From: Lachnospiraceae bacterium
GTDB lineage: Bacteria > Bacillota > Clostridia > Lachnospirales > Lachnospiraceae
DNA length: 9,797 bases
Assembly (NCBI GenBank): GCA_021200345.1
Contig: JAJQGR010000071.1
Span: forward strand, 1 to 9,797
Reading direction: 5' to 3'
Shown here: in pieces, positions 1-6,193 of the stretch
Layout: each line of letters begins with the position of its first letter
How positions within the stretch are numbered: position 1 is the stretch's first letter
Notes under the pieces: generated by a model
The model's input: the letters and a program-made list of their open reading frames with translations, nothing else
What the model was told of the DNA's origin: nothing
Database searches by the model: none
Position numbers and translations under genes: made by a program

Positions 1-1
1 T

Positions 2-319
2 ATGACGGAAGCATTAAAGAGATTTGGTGTCAGCGATGCGTTTGACCGACAGAACGCGGATTTTTCCAAGGGCTTTTTCTTTTCAGAGAAGTACAATGTC
101 TGTTTGAACAACGTGAAGCAGCAAACGGTCATTGACTTTAATGAGAAGGGAACAGAAGCGAGTGCATTTACGGGAATAGCACTTGCGGCTGCATGTACAT
201 GTATCGGGGAGAGGGAAATCCGCCTTAACTTTGATCGGCCTTTTTATTTTATGATCTGGGATGAAGTGGAAAAGCTGCCGTTGTTTGTGGGCCAGGTATT
301 TGAGCCAACACAGGGCTGA
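2..319 (+). CDS. Serpin, C-terminal part (5' end outside window)
   Basis: This is the last ~105 residues of a serpin, a suicide inhibitor of serine or cysteine proteases. The reading frame is open at the left edge, so the first ATG in the window is probably internal. Visible serpin landmarks are FGVSDAFDRQNADFSKG (helix region before the breach), the hinge NEKGTEASAFTG, and the C-terminal strands LNFDRPFYFMI and LPLFVGQVFEP. The hinge fits the inhibitory pattern: Gly at P15, Thr at P14, Glu at P13 and small residues at P12-P10. The reactive loop that follows (ALAAACTCIGER) is a few residues longer than in alpha-1-antitrypsin, so P1 cannot be fixed; Ala or Cys residues are likely. It is followed 46 bases later by a paralogue, probably in the same operon. 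The family call is firm; secretion cannot be judged because the N-terminus is missing. Confidence 0.9.
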   Translation: MTEALKRFGVSDAFDRQNADFSKGFFFSEKYNVCLNNVKQQTVIDFNEKGTEASAFTGIALAAACTCIGEREIRLNFDRPFYFMIWDEVEKLPLFVGQVFEPTQG

Positions 320-365
320 ATGATGAACGGACCAATGAAGAAATACAAAAAAGAAAGGGGCAAAT

Positions 366-1466
366 ATGGATTTTTCAAAATATTTTCAAATGCTTGATGA
401 ACTGGTGAAAATCAACGGAGCGCAGAAGAGCAATTTTATGTATTCCCCGGCGAGTCTTTACAGCGCTCTGCAGGCGGCAGCTTATGGCGCGGATGGAAAT
501 ACCCGTGAGGAAATCATAAATCTGATTGGGGAGAAGAAGTACGACCTGAACAGCGAGGCGGTCAATACCTGGAATTTCTTTGTAGTCAACCATAAAAAGG
601 GGCGCAAGGCAGAAATCAGGACGGAATATGCGGAGCTTTTAAAGACAGACAGGGCGATCAGGGCGACAGCTTACGAACTGACAGAGGATAACGACAGCAA
701 ATTGGCAGAGGTGATCAACAGCCGATGTAAGGAAGCGACAAATGGACAGATTACAAATGCGGTGTCGCCGGATGATTTTCAAGACATTTCACCGGTGGAC
801 AAGTTCACAGCGCTTCTTGGGAATGTGCTTCATTTTAAGGGAAAGTGGCAGGGCAATTGCGGTTTGATAAGTGATTTTACATTTACCGGAGCAGATGGAA
901 AAGAGAAAATGGTGAACGCGGTGGATATGGGTATTGCCTGCCCGGGCTATTGCAGTAACAAAAGTATGGAGGCATTTTACGCGTCATACATTGAGGACGA
1001 CTGGAGATACACCTTCTGGGGCTTCCTGCCAAGGAATGCGGAAGCTTATGATGTTGACAGTCTGGATTTCTCTAACCTGAGAGGACCGAAGGAAAACTAC
1101 ACGATGAGTGTCAGTATTCCGAAATTTCAAATTCAAAGTCGTATGAATATGAAAGAGGCTTTAAATCACTTTGGCGTAAGAGATGCGTTTGACCATCAAA
1201 CTGCGGATTTTTCAAAGGGTTTTTGGTTCTCACCGTTAGGCAATGTTTATCTGAACAGCATAAGGCAACAGACAATCATTGATTTTAATGAGACAGGTAC
1301 GGAAGCGAGCAGCTGCATAAGATTACGTGCGTTTTGGACGACCGGTGGAACTATTCTCGGCTTTAAATTGAATTTCGACCGTCCGTTCTATTTCATGATA
1401 TTGGATGAGGTGGAGAAACTGCCGCTGTTTGTGGGCCAGGTATTTGAGCCGGTTTATGAAAAATGA
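366..1466 (+). CDS. Serpin family protease inhibitor, complete, no signal peptide
   Basis: This 366-residue protein has the usual length of a serpin core. The ATG at 366 follows an AAAGGGG-type binding site. Helix A/B consensus NFMYSPASLYSALQAAAYGADGNTREEI starts near residue 23, so there is no room for a signal peptide and the protein is expected in the cytoplasm. Further landmarks are GNVLHFKGKW (about 152-161), SIPKFQIQS (250-258), FGVRDAFDHQTADFSKG (269-285), the hinge NETGTEASS (308-316) and LNFDRPFYFMI (335-345). The hinge has Gly311 (P15), Thr312 (P14), Glu313 (P13) and Ala314 (P12). Inward-facing P10, P8 and P6 would be Ser, Ile and Leu, compatible with loop insertion, while Arg sits at P7 and P5. 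The loop is about four residues longer than in alpha-1-antitrypsin. Inhibitory activity is likely but the target protease is unknown. The C-terminal framework is almost identical to the upstream serpin; the loop is not. Confidence 0.93.
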   Translation: MDFSKYFQMLDELVKINGAQKSNFMYSPASLYSALQAAAYGADGNTREEIINLIGEKKYDLNSEAVNTWNFFVVNHKKGRKAEIRTEYAELLKTDRAIRATAYELTEDNDSKLAEVINSRCKEATNGQITNAVSPDDFQDISPVDKFTALLGNVLHFKGKWQGNCGLISDFTFTGADGKEKMVNAVDMGIACPGYCSNKSMEAFYASYIEDDWRYTFWGFLPRNAEAYDVDSLDFSNLRGPKENYTMSVSIPKFQIQSRMNMKEALNHFGVRDAFDHQTADFSKGFWFSPLGNVYLNSIRQQTIIDFNETGTEASSCIRLRAFWTTGGTILGFKLNFDRPFYFMILDEVEKLPLFVGQVFEPVYEK

Positions 1467-1515
1467 AGGCTTCATACTTATAGTTGAATGCTTAAAAATC
1501 AGAGGAGGAAATGAG

Positions 1516-2568
1516 ATGTATTGTACAAAATGTGGAAGGAAATTAAACGAGGATGATTTGTTCTGCCCTGGATGCGGGAACCGTGTAAGCAGGGAAGATA
1601 AAACGGTCGAAGAAAAGGAATCGGGAAAAACAGATTTATCTGAAACGGAAGCAGACAGCGCCAATGTACAGGACAAAGATGAAGTAGGCGATGGACAGGA
1701 GAATGTGTCCGATCAGAAAATTGTGGAGGAAACTCCGGATGACGGGGAGACTGTGTCTGAACTCGGAAAAAATGCAGCGGATTTGGCATCTGCAGCAGGC
1801 CAGTTTGCGGCAGAAATGGCCTCAAAAGCCGGGCAGAGTGCAAAGAAAGCGGCAGCTGATTTTGGTCAGGATATGAAGGATGCGAAAGCAAGGTTTGAAT
1901 CAGATACAGAAAAAGCAGATCAGTCAGGAGAAAAACAGGAAAGCCAGGGATTTTCTAAATTCTGGAACAGTCCGTTGTTCAATAAAGCGGCTGAGAAGTT
2001 TGGAAATATCCTGACCGTGATCGAAGGGATTGTCTTCCTGATACTTATGAGGCTATTGTTCAGTGAGGGAGGCTTCTGGGGGATTGCGTTCGGTATTCTG
2101 TTCCTGCTGGCTGGTATAGCCGGAGTTGTTGGCGGGATAAAAGACCTGATTTCCCGTACTAAAAAGGAACTGACGGGGAAAGAACTGAACAAAGCAAAGC
2201 GGAATATGTGCATCGGTGTTCCGGTAATCATAATCGCGTTTTGGATTCTGTTAAGTACCGGTGGCGGGGGTTACTCCAATGTGCAGGCCATTACCTTTGA
2301 CAATTATGGCTCTGAGACGATTGGGGAGATCGTTGACAACAATCTTAAATCGCCCAAGTGGTCCAAGGACAAGATCGACAGCACTTCCTGCAAGGTATAT
2401 GTAGAAGGGTATTCCAAGCTTTATGACGAGGATGTCAGGATCACATTCTACTATGAAGAGGACGGAGACAGTTATGAAGTGACCCTGCAGTCCGTTGAAT
2501 TACTGGACAGTGGGGAGACGTATAGCGATATGTTCAGCCTGGCGCTGATATGGGCAACATTTTATTGA
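1516..2568 (+). CDS. Zinc-ribbon membrane protein with three transmembrane segments
   Basis: A 350-residue protein of unknown function. The start at 1516 is chosen because AGGAGG (1503-1508) lies 7 bases upstream and the protein then begins with the zinc ribbon; the frame is open further up into the serpin gene, but that stretch has no such features. Residues 3-20 form a Cys4 knuckle (C3-x2-C6 and C17-x2-C20). An acidic disordered linker follows (about 28-80), then an Ala/Lys-rich amphipathic helix (about 83-133, NAADLASAAGQFAAEMASKA) that resembles apolipoprotein or LEA-type helices. Hydrophobic segments lie at about 165-182, 187-209 and 231-248. The last ~100 residues form a small polar domain that may face outward, depending on topology. 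It sits 49 bases after the serpin and 47 before another zinc-ribbon protein, so the genes are probably co-transcribed. A sensing or scaffolding role is possible but unproven. Confidence 0.85.
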   Translation: MYCTKCGRKLNEDDLFCPGCGNRVSREDKTVEEKESGKTDLSETEADSANVQDKDEVGDGQENVSDQKIVEETPDDGETVSELGKNAADLASAAGQFAAEMASKAGQSAKKAAADFGQDMKDAKARFESDTEKADQSGEKQESQGFSKFWNSPLFNKAAEKFGNILTVIEGIVFLILMRLLFSEGGFWGIAFGILFLLAGIAGVVGGIKDLISRTKKELTGKELNKAKRNMCIGVPVIIIAFWILLSTGGGGYSNVQAITFDNYGSETIGEIVDNNLKSPKWSKDKIDSTSCKVYVEGYSKLYDEDVRITFYYEEDGDSYEVTLQSVELLDSGETYSDMFSLALIWATFY

Positions 2569-2615
2569 TTTTACACAGGAAAAGCAGCATGAAATGACGA
2601 AAGGAGAAACAAAAT

Positions 2616-3791
2616 ATGTTCTGTTCTAAATGCGGTACAAAATTAAATGATGGGGATATGTTCTGCCCGAAATGCGGAGCAAAAGCAGGCGGAGAAAATG
2701 CGCCTGATTCTGCTGAGACATCCAAACTGGTATCTGGAAATGCAGATAATAACAGCAGCGCTCAAAAGAAGAACAAGGGTGAGAAGAAAGGCTTCCGTCC
2801 AGGCAAAGCTATTATTGCGGTGGTGGTAATCGTAGCCGTCCTGGCGGTGGTTATGGTAATTGGAGGTTCCTCAGATACAGAGAGTGTGGATATCAATGAA
2901 ATCATTGAATCTGTCCAGGATGGATATCTGGGCAGTTATGATACCGTGTCCATTAAGTCAGTACTCGATTATGTCTACGGCGAGGAGGAATGGAAAGGCG
3001 GCATTTCCAATTCTGGGGAATACTACATTGTAGAGTTTGTGAATGATTATGTAGATATTCAGTTTACAGTCTATGAGGGAGAAGATACGTTTTCAGTATC
3101 CGCGCTTGCTCTTCCGGGTGCTGATGAGACTTACACAGCATACGATGTGAAAACCTTTATGGATGCCCTGTATTCTTCCTATGACGGAATGTATCCGGAC
3201 AGTGGTCTGTATATTGATACCAGCACTTCTAATAATACACTGGAAGGCCATTATGGACCGGTAAAATCGGTGGAAGAATCATCTCAGAGCGCTTCCGCAG
3301 GCAATGAATTGGAAACCACGGACGAGACAGCCTTCGGAGAAACGGGTGAAGCAGAAGGAACTGCTTCTGCCGGAGATACAGAAACATCCGGAGCAGAAGA
3401 GAGACAGGAAGAGGCAGCATCCATCTTTGAGGGAATGGAGCCGAGTGAGGTCATTTACGGGACCTACCTCTATGATAATGGCGAGGGCTATCAGATGGAA
3501 GCGGAAGTCAGCTTTTCATCCGGTGAGGGATATGATTACATCATGATCGACGCATTGAGTGTGTATGGCGGCCATTATATTGCAGATTTCTATGGAACAT
3601 TAGACGCGCCAATCAGTGATGGGTCATACCCTGCCTACGATAACAATTATGGGACGTATATTTTCGTAACCTTTTATGAGGGCGGTATGAATATCTGGGT
3701 TTCGGAAAGTTCGACAGATTATGATACATATTCATTGCTTGGCGGGGATTATACGCTTACTGAGGCGCTTGATCTTAATAATGTCGGATGA
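2616..3791 (+). CDS. Zinc-ribbon protein with one membrane anchor and outer domains
   Basis: A 391-residue protein of unknown function. AAGGAG (2601-2606) lies 9 bases before the ATG. The N-terminus repeats the zinc ribbon of the gene before it (C3, C6, C17, C20; MFCSKCGTKLNDGDMFCPKC). A Lys-rich stretch (50-64) precedes one strongly hydrophobic segment (about 65-83), giving a cytoplasmic ribbon and an outside C-terminus by the positive-inside rule. Two Tyr/Asp-rich domains follow (about 90-215 and 270-391), joined by an acidic Ser/Glu/Thr linker (about 225-268). No catalytic motif was recognised. The shared architecture with the upstream gene suggests duplication of the ribbon-plus-anchor part with replacement of the outer part. 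Similar zinc-ribbon membrane proteins are common in Clostridia and mostly uncharacterised. The translation stop is followed by a 141-base spacer without an evident terminator. Confidence 0.85.
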   Translation: MFCSKCGTKLNDGDMFCPKCGAKAGGENAPDSAETSKLVSGNADNNSSAQKKNKGEKKGFRPGKAIIAVVVIVAVLAVVMVIGGSSDTESVDINEIIESVQDGYLGSYDTVSIKSVLDYVYGEEEWKGGISNSGEYYIVEFVNDYVDIQFTVYEGEDTFSVSALALPGADETYTAYDVKTFMDALYSSYDGMYPDSGLYIDTSTSNNTLEGHYGPVKSVEESSQSASAGNELETTDETAFGETGEAEGTASAGDTETSGAEERQEEAASIFEGMEPSEVIYGTYLYDNGEGYQMEAEVSFSSGEGYDYIMIDALSVYGGHYIADFYGTLDAPISDGSYPAYDNNYGTYIFVTFYEGGMNIWVSESSTDYDTYSLLGGDYTLTEALDLNNVG

Positions 3792-3874
3792 ACCAGATGA
3801 ATGGGCCGGATGAATGGGGACTCCTCCTGAATGTGAAACTCTAATAACAGAAGAACAGGTCGTGAAGCTTGAAA

Positions 3875-3903
3875 TTGACATCATATAGATAATGTATTAT
3901 AAT
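3875..3903 (+). promoter_or_regulatory. Consensus promoter of the toxin-antitoxin operon
   Basis: A perfect -35 box TTGACA (3875-3880) and a perfect -10 box TATAAT (3898-3903) are separated by exactly 17 bases. Transcription would begin near 3910, leaving a leader of about 20 bases before the antitoxin start. The -10 box is embedded in the palindrome TATTATAATA (3895-3904), which suggests repression by the DNA-binding antitoxin. Confidence 0.85.
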
Positions 3904-3910
3904 ATCATTA
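3890..3910. promoter_or_regulatory. Candidate antitoxin operator over the -10 box
   Basis: TATTATAATA (3895-3904) is a perfect 10-base palindrome lying over the -10 box, and TAATG (3890-3894) with CATTA (3906-3910) forms an outer pair of arms, offset by half a base from the inner centre. RelB/DinJ-type antitoxins are known to repress their own promoters through such sites. The site is AT-rich, so part of the symmetry could be chance; binding is inferred. Confidence 0.4.
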
Positions 3911-3932
3911 CAAGGAAAGAGAGGTGCTTATA

Positions 3933-4256
3933 ATGGAAGCGATGGATCTGGTACAGGCGAGAACGCCTAAAAGCGTGAAGACTACGGCGAATGATATTCT
4001 TGATAAGCTTGGACTGAATATGTCCACTTATATTAATATGGCTTTGAAGCAATTAATCATACAGGGCGGAATTCCTTTTAGCGTAAAGGTCAGCAGGGAG
4101 GCTTATACGCCAATAGAGGCAATCAATGAGATAGACGCCACATTGAAAATGGAGGGGATGCCTCTGACATCTGATGATCTTGATATGCTGAAGGAAATTA
4201 GGTCAGGGAAACTGTCGACTGATGAGGCAAGGCAGAAAATTTTGAGCGAGGTATGA
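3933..4256 (+). CDS. RelB/DinJ-like antitoxin with Fic-inhibitory C-terminus
   Basis: A 107-residue antitoxin for the Fic toxin that follows one base later. ATG 3933 is chosen because GAGAGGTG (3919-3926) lies 6 bases upstream; GTG 3924 and ATG 3942 are in-frame alternatives. Residues ~10-53 match the RelB/DinJ ribbon-helix-helix type (TPKSVKTTANDILDKLGLNM, then LIIQGGIPFSVKV), the DNA-binding and dimer region. The C-terminus contains T70-L-K-M-E74-G75, an exact fit to the [S/T]xxxE[G/N] inhibitory helix of class I Fic antitoxins such as VbhA, and then ends with SGKLSTDEARQKIL, which also resembles that group. Glu74 is expected to reach the toxin active site, pair with the second Arg of the Fic motif and block productive ATP binding. 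The combination implies one protein that both represses the operon and inhibits the toxin. Family identity is firm; the mechanism is inferred. Confidence 0.9.
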   Translation: MEAMDLVQARTPKSVKTTANDILDKLGLNMSTYINMALKQLIIQGGIPFSVKVSREAYTPIEAINEIDATLKMEGMPLTSDDLDMLKEIRSGKLSTDEARQKILSEV

Positions 4257-4257
4257 T

Positions 4258-4833
4258 ATGCCGGACAGAATATATTGTTATCCTAATTCCGATGTTCTGG
4301 TGAATAAACTGGACATCAGGGATATGGATAAGCTGCGTGATTTTGAACGTAGGTTGACCATGCTGCGATTGTCAGAGCTTCTTGACAAACCAGTTGTCGG
4401 TAAATTTGACTTTGAGCATTTGCAGAGGATTCACAGATATATTTTTCAGGACGTCTATGAATGGGCAGGACAGGTTCGGACGGTTGATATTGCGAAAGAG
4501 AATATGTTCTGTAATGTGAAATACATTGAATCCCAGGCGGAAATAATCTTTGGTGGTTTGAAGAGCGAAAACTGTCTGGCTGGGCTTGAAGAAGAGGTGT
4601 TTATAAAACGTCTTGCATATTATTTCTCTGAAATCAATGCTCTGCATCCGTTTCGGGAGGGTAACGGCAGAAGCCAGCGTGAATTTATACGGTCACTGGC
4701 TCTGCATAATGGCTATATCATTAGTTTCGCAAAAGTAAACAGCGAGGATATGATAAAAGCGAGCCAAAAATCCTTTTTGTGCGAATATGAGGAAATAGAA
4801 CGATTATTCACAGTATGTCTTCGTAAGAGGTAA
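4258..4833 (+). CDS. Fic/DOC family AMP-transferase toxin
   Basis: A 191-residue Fic protein. These enzymes move AMP from ATP to a hydroxyl group on a target protein; bacterial class I toxins of this type modify GyrB and ParE. The active-site motif is complete: H130-P-F-R-E-G-N-G-R-S-Q-R141, with catalytic His130, the acidic Mg-binding Glu134 and both Arg residues. Upstream, YEWAGQVRTVDI (67-78) is the usual flap-side signature. There is no N-terminal inhibitory helix, as expected when the inhibitor is a separate protein. The ATG lies one base after the antitoxin stop codon with GAGG 6 bases upstream, so translation is coupled. No extra C-terminal domain is present, unlike secreted VbhT-type effectors. 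It probably acts as a stabilising module of the mobile region that follows. The actual target is not visible from sequence. Confidence 0.93.
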   Translation: MPDRIYCYPNSDVLVNKLDIRDMDKLRDFERRLTMLRLSELLDKPVVGKFDFEHLQRIHRYIFQDVYEWAGQVRTVDIAKENMFCNVKYIESQAEIIFGGLKSENCLAGLEEEVFIKRLAYYFSEINALHPFREGNGRSQREFIRSLALHNGYIISFAKVNSEDMIKASQKSFLCEYEEIERLFTVCLRKR

Positions 4834-4922
4834 AATGGCGATATACAACCCTGGAGCAAACTGAAAAACTTGTAAAAGTATATTATTTTGGTCATAAACC
4901 ATATCTTTGAAATCATAATAAC

Positions 4923-4950
4923 TGATCAATTCGAAGGAGGTAAATGATCA
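4923..4950 (+). promoter_or_regulatory. TGATCA pair flanking the DUF932 ribosome binding site
   Basis: TGATCAAT occurs at 4923-4930 and again at 4945-4952, on either side of a very strong binding site AAGGAGGT (4934-4941). Because TGATCA is self-complementary, the two copies could pair in the mRNA and place the binding site in a 16-base loop. The stem is only six A/U-rich pairs, so this is weak. Confidence 0.3.
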
Positions 4951-5883
4951 ATGTCAGCAAATGTAGAAACCATGTTTTACACAAGGACCAAGCCCTGGCA
5001 CGGCCTTGGAACACAGGTGCAGGAGGCACCGAACTCATCGGAGGCGCTGATCGCGGCTGGGCTTGACTGGAAGGTAATCCAGAAGAATGTACAGACGGCG
5101 GACGGGCAGTATGTACCAGGCTTTAAGGCCAATGTCAGGGAGACGGACAGCCAGGTCCTGGGGATTGTCACAGACCGCTATAAAGTGGTTCAGAATGAGG
5201 ACGCCTTCGCTTTTACGGACGCGTTGCTTGGGGAGGGCGTCACCTATGAGACGGCTGGTTCCCTGCAGAATGGCAGGAGGGCCTGGATTCTGGCCAGGCT
5301 TCCGCAGAGGTATATCATCAGCGGTGATGAGATCACGCCGTATCTGGTGTTTATGAACAGCCATGACGGCACCGGGGCCATCAAGGCAGCCATGACGCCG
5401 ATTCGCGTGGTGTGTCAGAATACGCTGAACCTGGCCTTGGCCACCGCAAAGCGCAGCTGGTCCGCCAACCATGTGGGAGATATCAGGGGGAAGCTGGAGG
5501 ATGCGAAGGATACGCTGCTCTATGCGGAGCAATATATGTCAGAGCTTGGCCAGGAGATTGATAAGCTGAACCGCCAGAAGATGACTGATAAACAGATAGA
5601 GGCAGCCATCAATATTCTGCTTCCCACGGCCGCGGGCGCGACAGAACAGCAGAAAAAGAATGTCCTCCGCATGAAAGAGGAAGTCCGCGCCCGTTATTAT
5701 GACGCACCGGATTTGCAGCGGATGGACAAAAACGCTTATCGTTTTATCAATGCGGTATCTGATTTCGCAACACACGCGAAGCCATTAAGGGAGAGAGCAA
5801 ATTATAAGGAAAGCCTGTTTGCAAAGACTGTGGACGGGAATGCAATGATCGACAGGGCATACCAGATGGTAAAGGCAGCATGA
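4951..5883 (+). CDS. DUF932 phage/plasmid-like protein
   Basis: A 310-residue member of the DUF932 family, often annotated as phage/plasmid-like protein, whose biochemical role is unknown. Family landmarks are PWHGLG (15-20), VTDRYKVVQNEDAF (73-86) and the long conserved core SHDGTGAIKAAMTPIRVVC (137-155) followed by QNTLNLAL. The C-terminal half after residue ~174 (HVGDIRGKLEDAKDTL) is mostly helical and charged. Length is in the normal range and the gene looks intact. AAGGAGGT (4934-4941) lies 9 bases upstream of the ATG. In plasmids and integrative elements of Firmicutes this gene commonly sits beside radC and recombination genes, as here, so a role in element replication, recombination or protection of its DNA is likely but unproven. 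An intrinsic terminator follows 141 bases after its stop. Confidence 0.9.
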   Translation: MSANVETMFYTRTKPWHGLGTQVQEAPNSSEALIAAGLDWKVIQKNVQTADGQYVPGFKANVRETDSQVLGIVTDRYKVVQNEDAFAFTDALLGEGVTYETAGSLQNGRRAWILARLPQRYIISGDEITPYLVFMNSHDGTGAIKAAMTPIRVVCQNTLNLALATAKRSWSANHVGDIRGKLEDAKDTLLYAEQYMSELGQEIDKLNRQKMTDKQIEAAINILLPTAAGATEQQKKNVLRMKEEVRARYYDAPDLQRMDKNAYRFINAVSDFATHAKPLRERANYKESLFAKTVDGNAMIDRAYQMVKAA

Positions 5884-5888
5884 GGCCG

Positions 5889-6011
5889 CAGGGGATTATC
5901 ATTATTATTGGAACTGTCCCGGATTGTAAGAACCCCTGGGGCATAATCGTTGTAACAGGAAATGCCCTGGGTTGCCAGAAGCCTCGGGACGTAATGAGTG
6001 TAACAGGAAAC
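5889..6011 (+). repeat. Three degenerate 48-base tandem repeats
   Basis: Units begin at about 5889, 5937 and 5985 with an exact 48-base period; the third unit is cut short near 6011. The best-kept piece is GTAACAGGAAA, present at 5952-5962 and 6000-6010. Read in the frame of an ATG that overlaps the DUF932 stop (5880, ATGA), each unit gives a 16-residue pattern like WGIIVVTGNALGCQKP. That frame runs through the terminator to 6116, so a real protein is doubtful. The repeats also form nested inverted pairs: GTCCCG (5916-5921) with CGGGAC (5985-5990), enclosing CCCCTGGGGCAT (5933-5944) with ATGCCCTGGG (5962-5971). A structured RNA upstream of the terminator is therefore an alternative reading. 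Confidence 0.55.
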
Positions 6012-6023
6012 AGAAAAAGGGAG

Positions 6024-6055
6024 GGAGTATCCGGAAGGATACTCCTGATTTTTTT
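6024..6055 (+). terminator. Intrinsic terminator with GGAA tetraloop
   Basis: GGAGTATCC (6024-6032) pairs perfectly with GGATACTCC (6037-6045) around a GGAA loop, and seven T residues follow (6049-6055). It would end transcription of DUF932, or act as an attenuator inside the operon, since radC starts 138 bases further on and no strong promoter is visible in between. Confidence 0.9.
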
Positions 6056-6066
6056 GCGCACAAATC

Positions 6067-6167
6067 CGGGCGGGGGAAGAATGCTGCTGTTTTTATGGGG
6101 AGGCCGGGGCAGATGACTTGTGTTATGGAAAGCCCTGTGAATCTCAGCATCGCACGCGCCCCGCCCG
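6067..6167 (+). promoter_or_regulatory. GC-rich long-range inverted repeat in the radC leader
   Basis: CGGGCGGGG (6067-6075) is exactly complementary to CCCCGCCCG (6159-6167), with 83 bases between. The second arm ends 10 bases before the AAGGAG binding site of radC (6178-6183). As RNA this would be a stable nine-pair stem made only of G-C pairs. The segment 6056-6193 has no convincing gene of its own, although a frame open from 5972 runs through it into radC. Confidence 0.4.
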
Positions 6168-6193
6168 CCGGCGCAGGAAGGAGACAAAAGAAG

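Noticed and set aside
1405..1515. 37-residue extension of the first zinc-ribbon protein into the serpin gene
   Set aside because: The AGGAGG at 1503 and the family-typical M-x-C-x2-C start at 1516 decide the start.
3786..3819. Short repeats GATGAA / GATGAATGGG after the second ribbon gene
   Set aside because: Two ten-base copies 13 bases apart plus a partial one; too short and irregular to assign a function.
4870..4898. Possible promoter TTGTAA-17-CATAAA before DUF932
   Set aside because: Both boxes match only four of six bases in an AT-rich stretch; not better than chance.
5880..6116. 78-codon frame overlapping the DUF932 stop (ATGA)
   Set aside because: It runs through the perfect terminator and into GC-rich leader, has no ribosome binding site of its own and its product looks like translated repeats; kept as a repeat and RNA question instead of a gene.
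5972..6193. 74-residue N-terminal extension of RadC
   Set aside because: It crosses the terminator, lacks a ribosome binding site, and the AAGGAG site at 6178 points clearly to the start at 6194.
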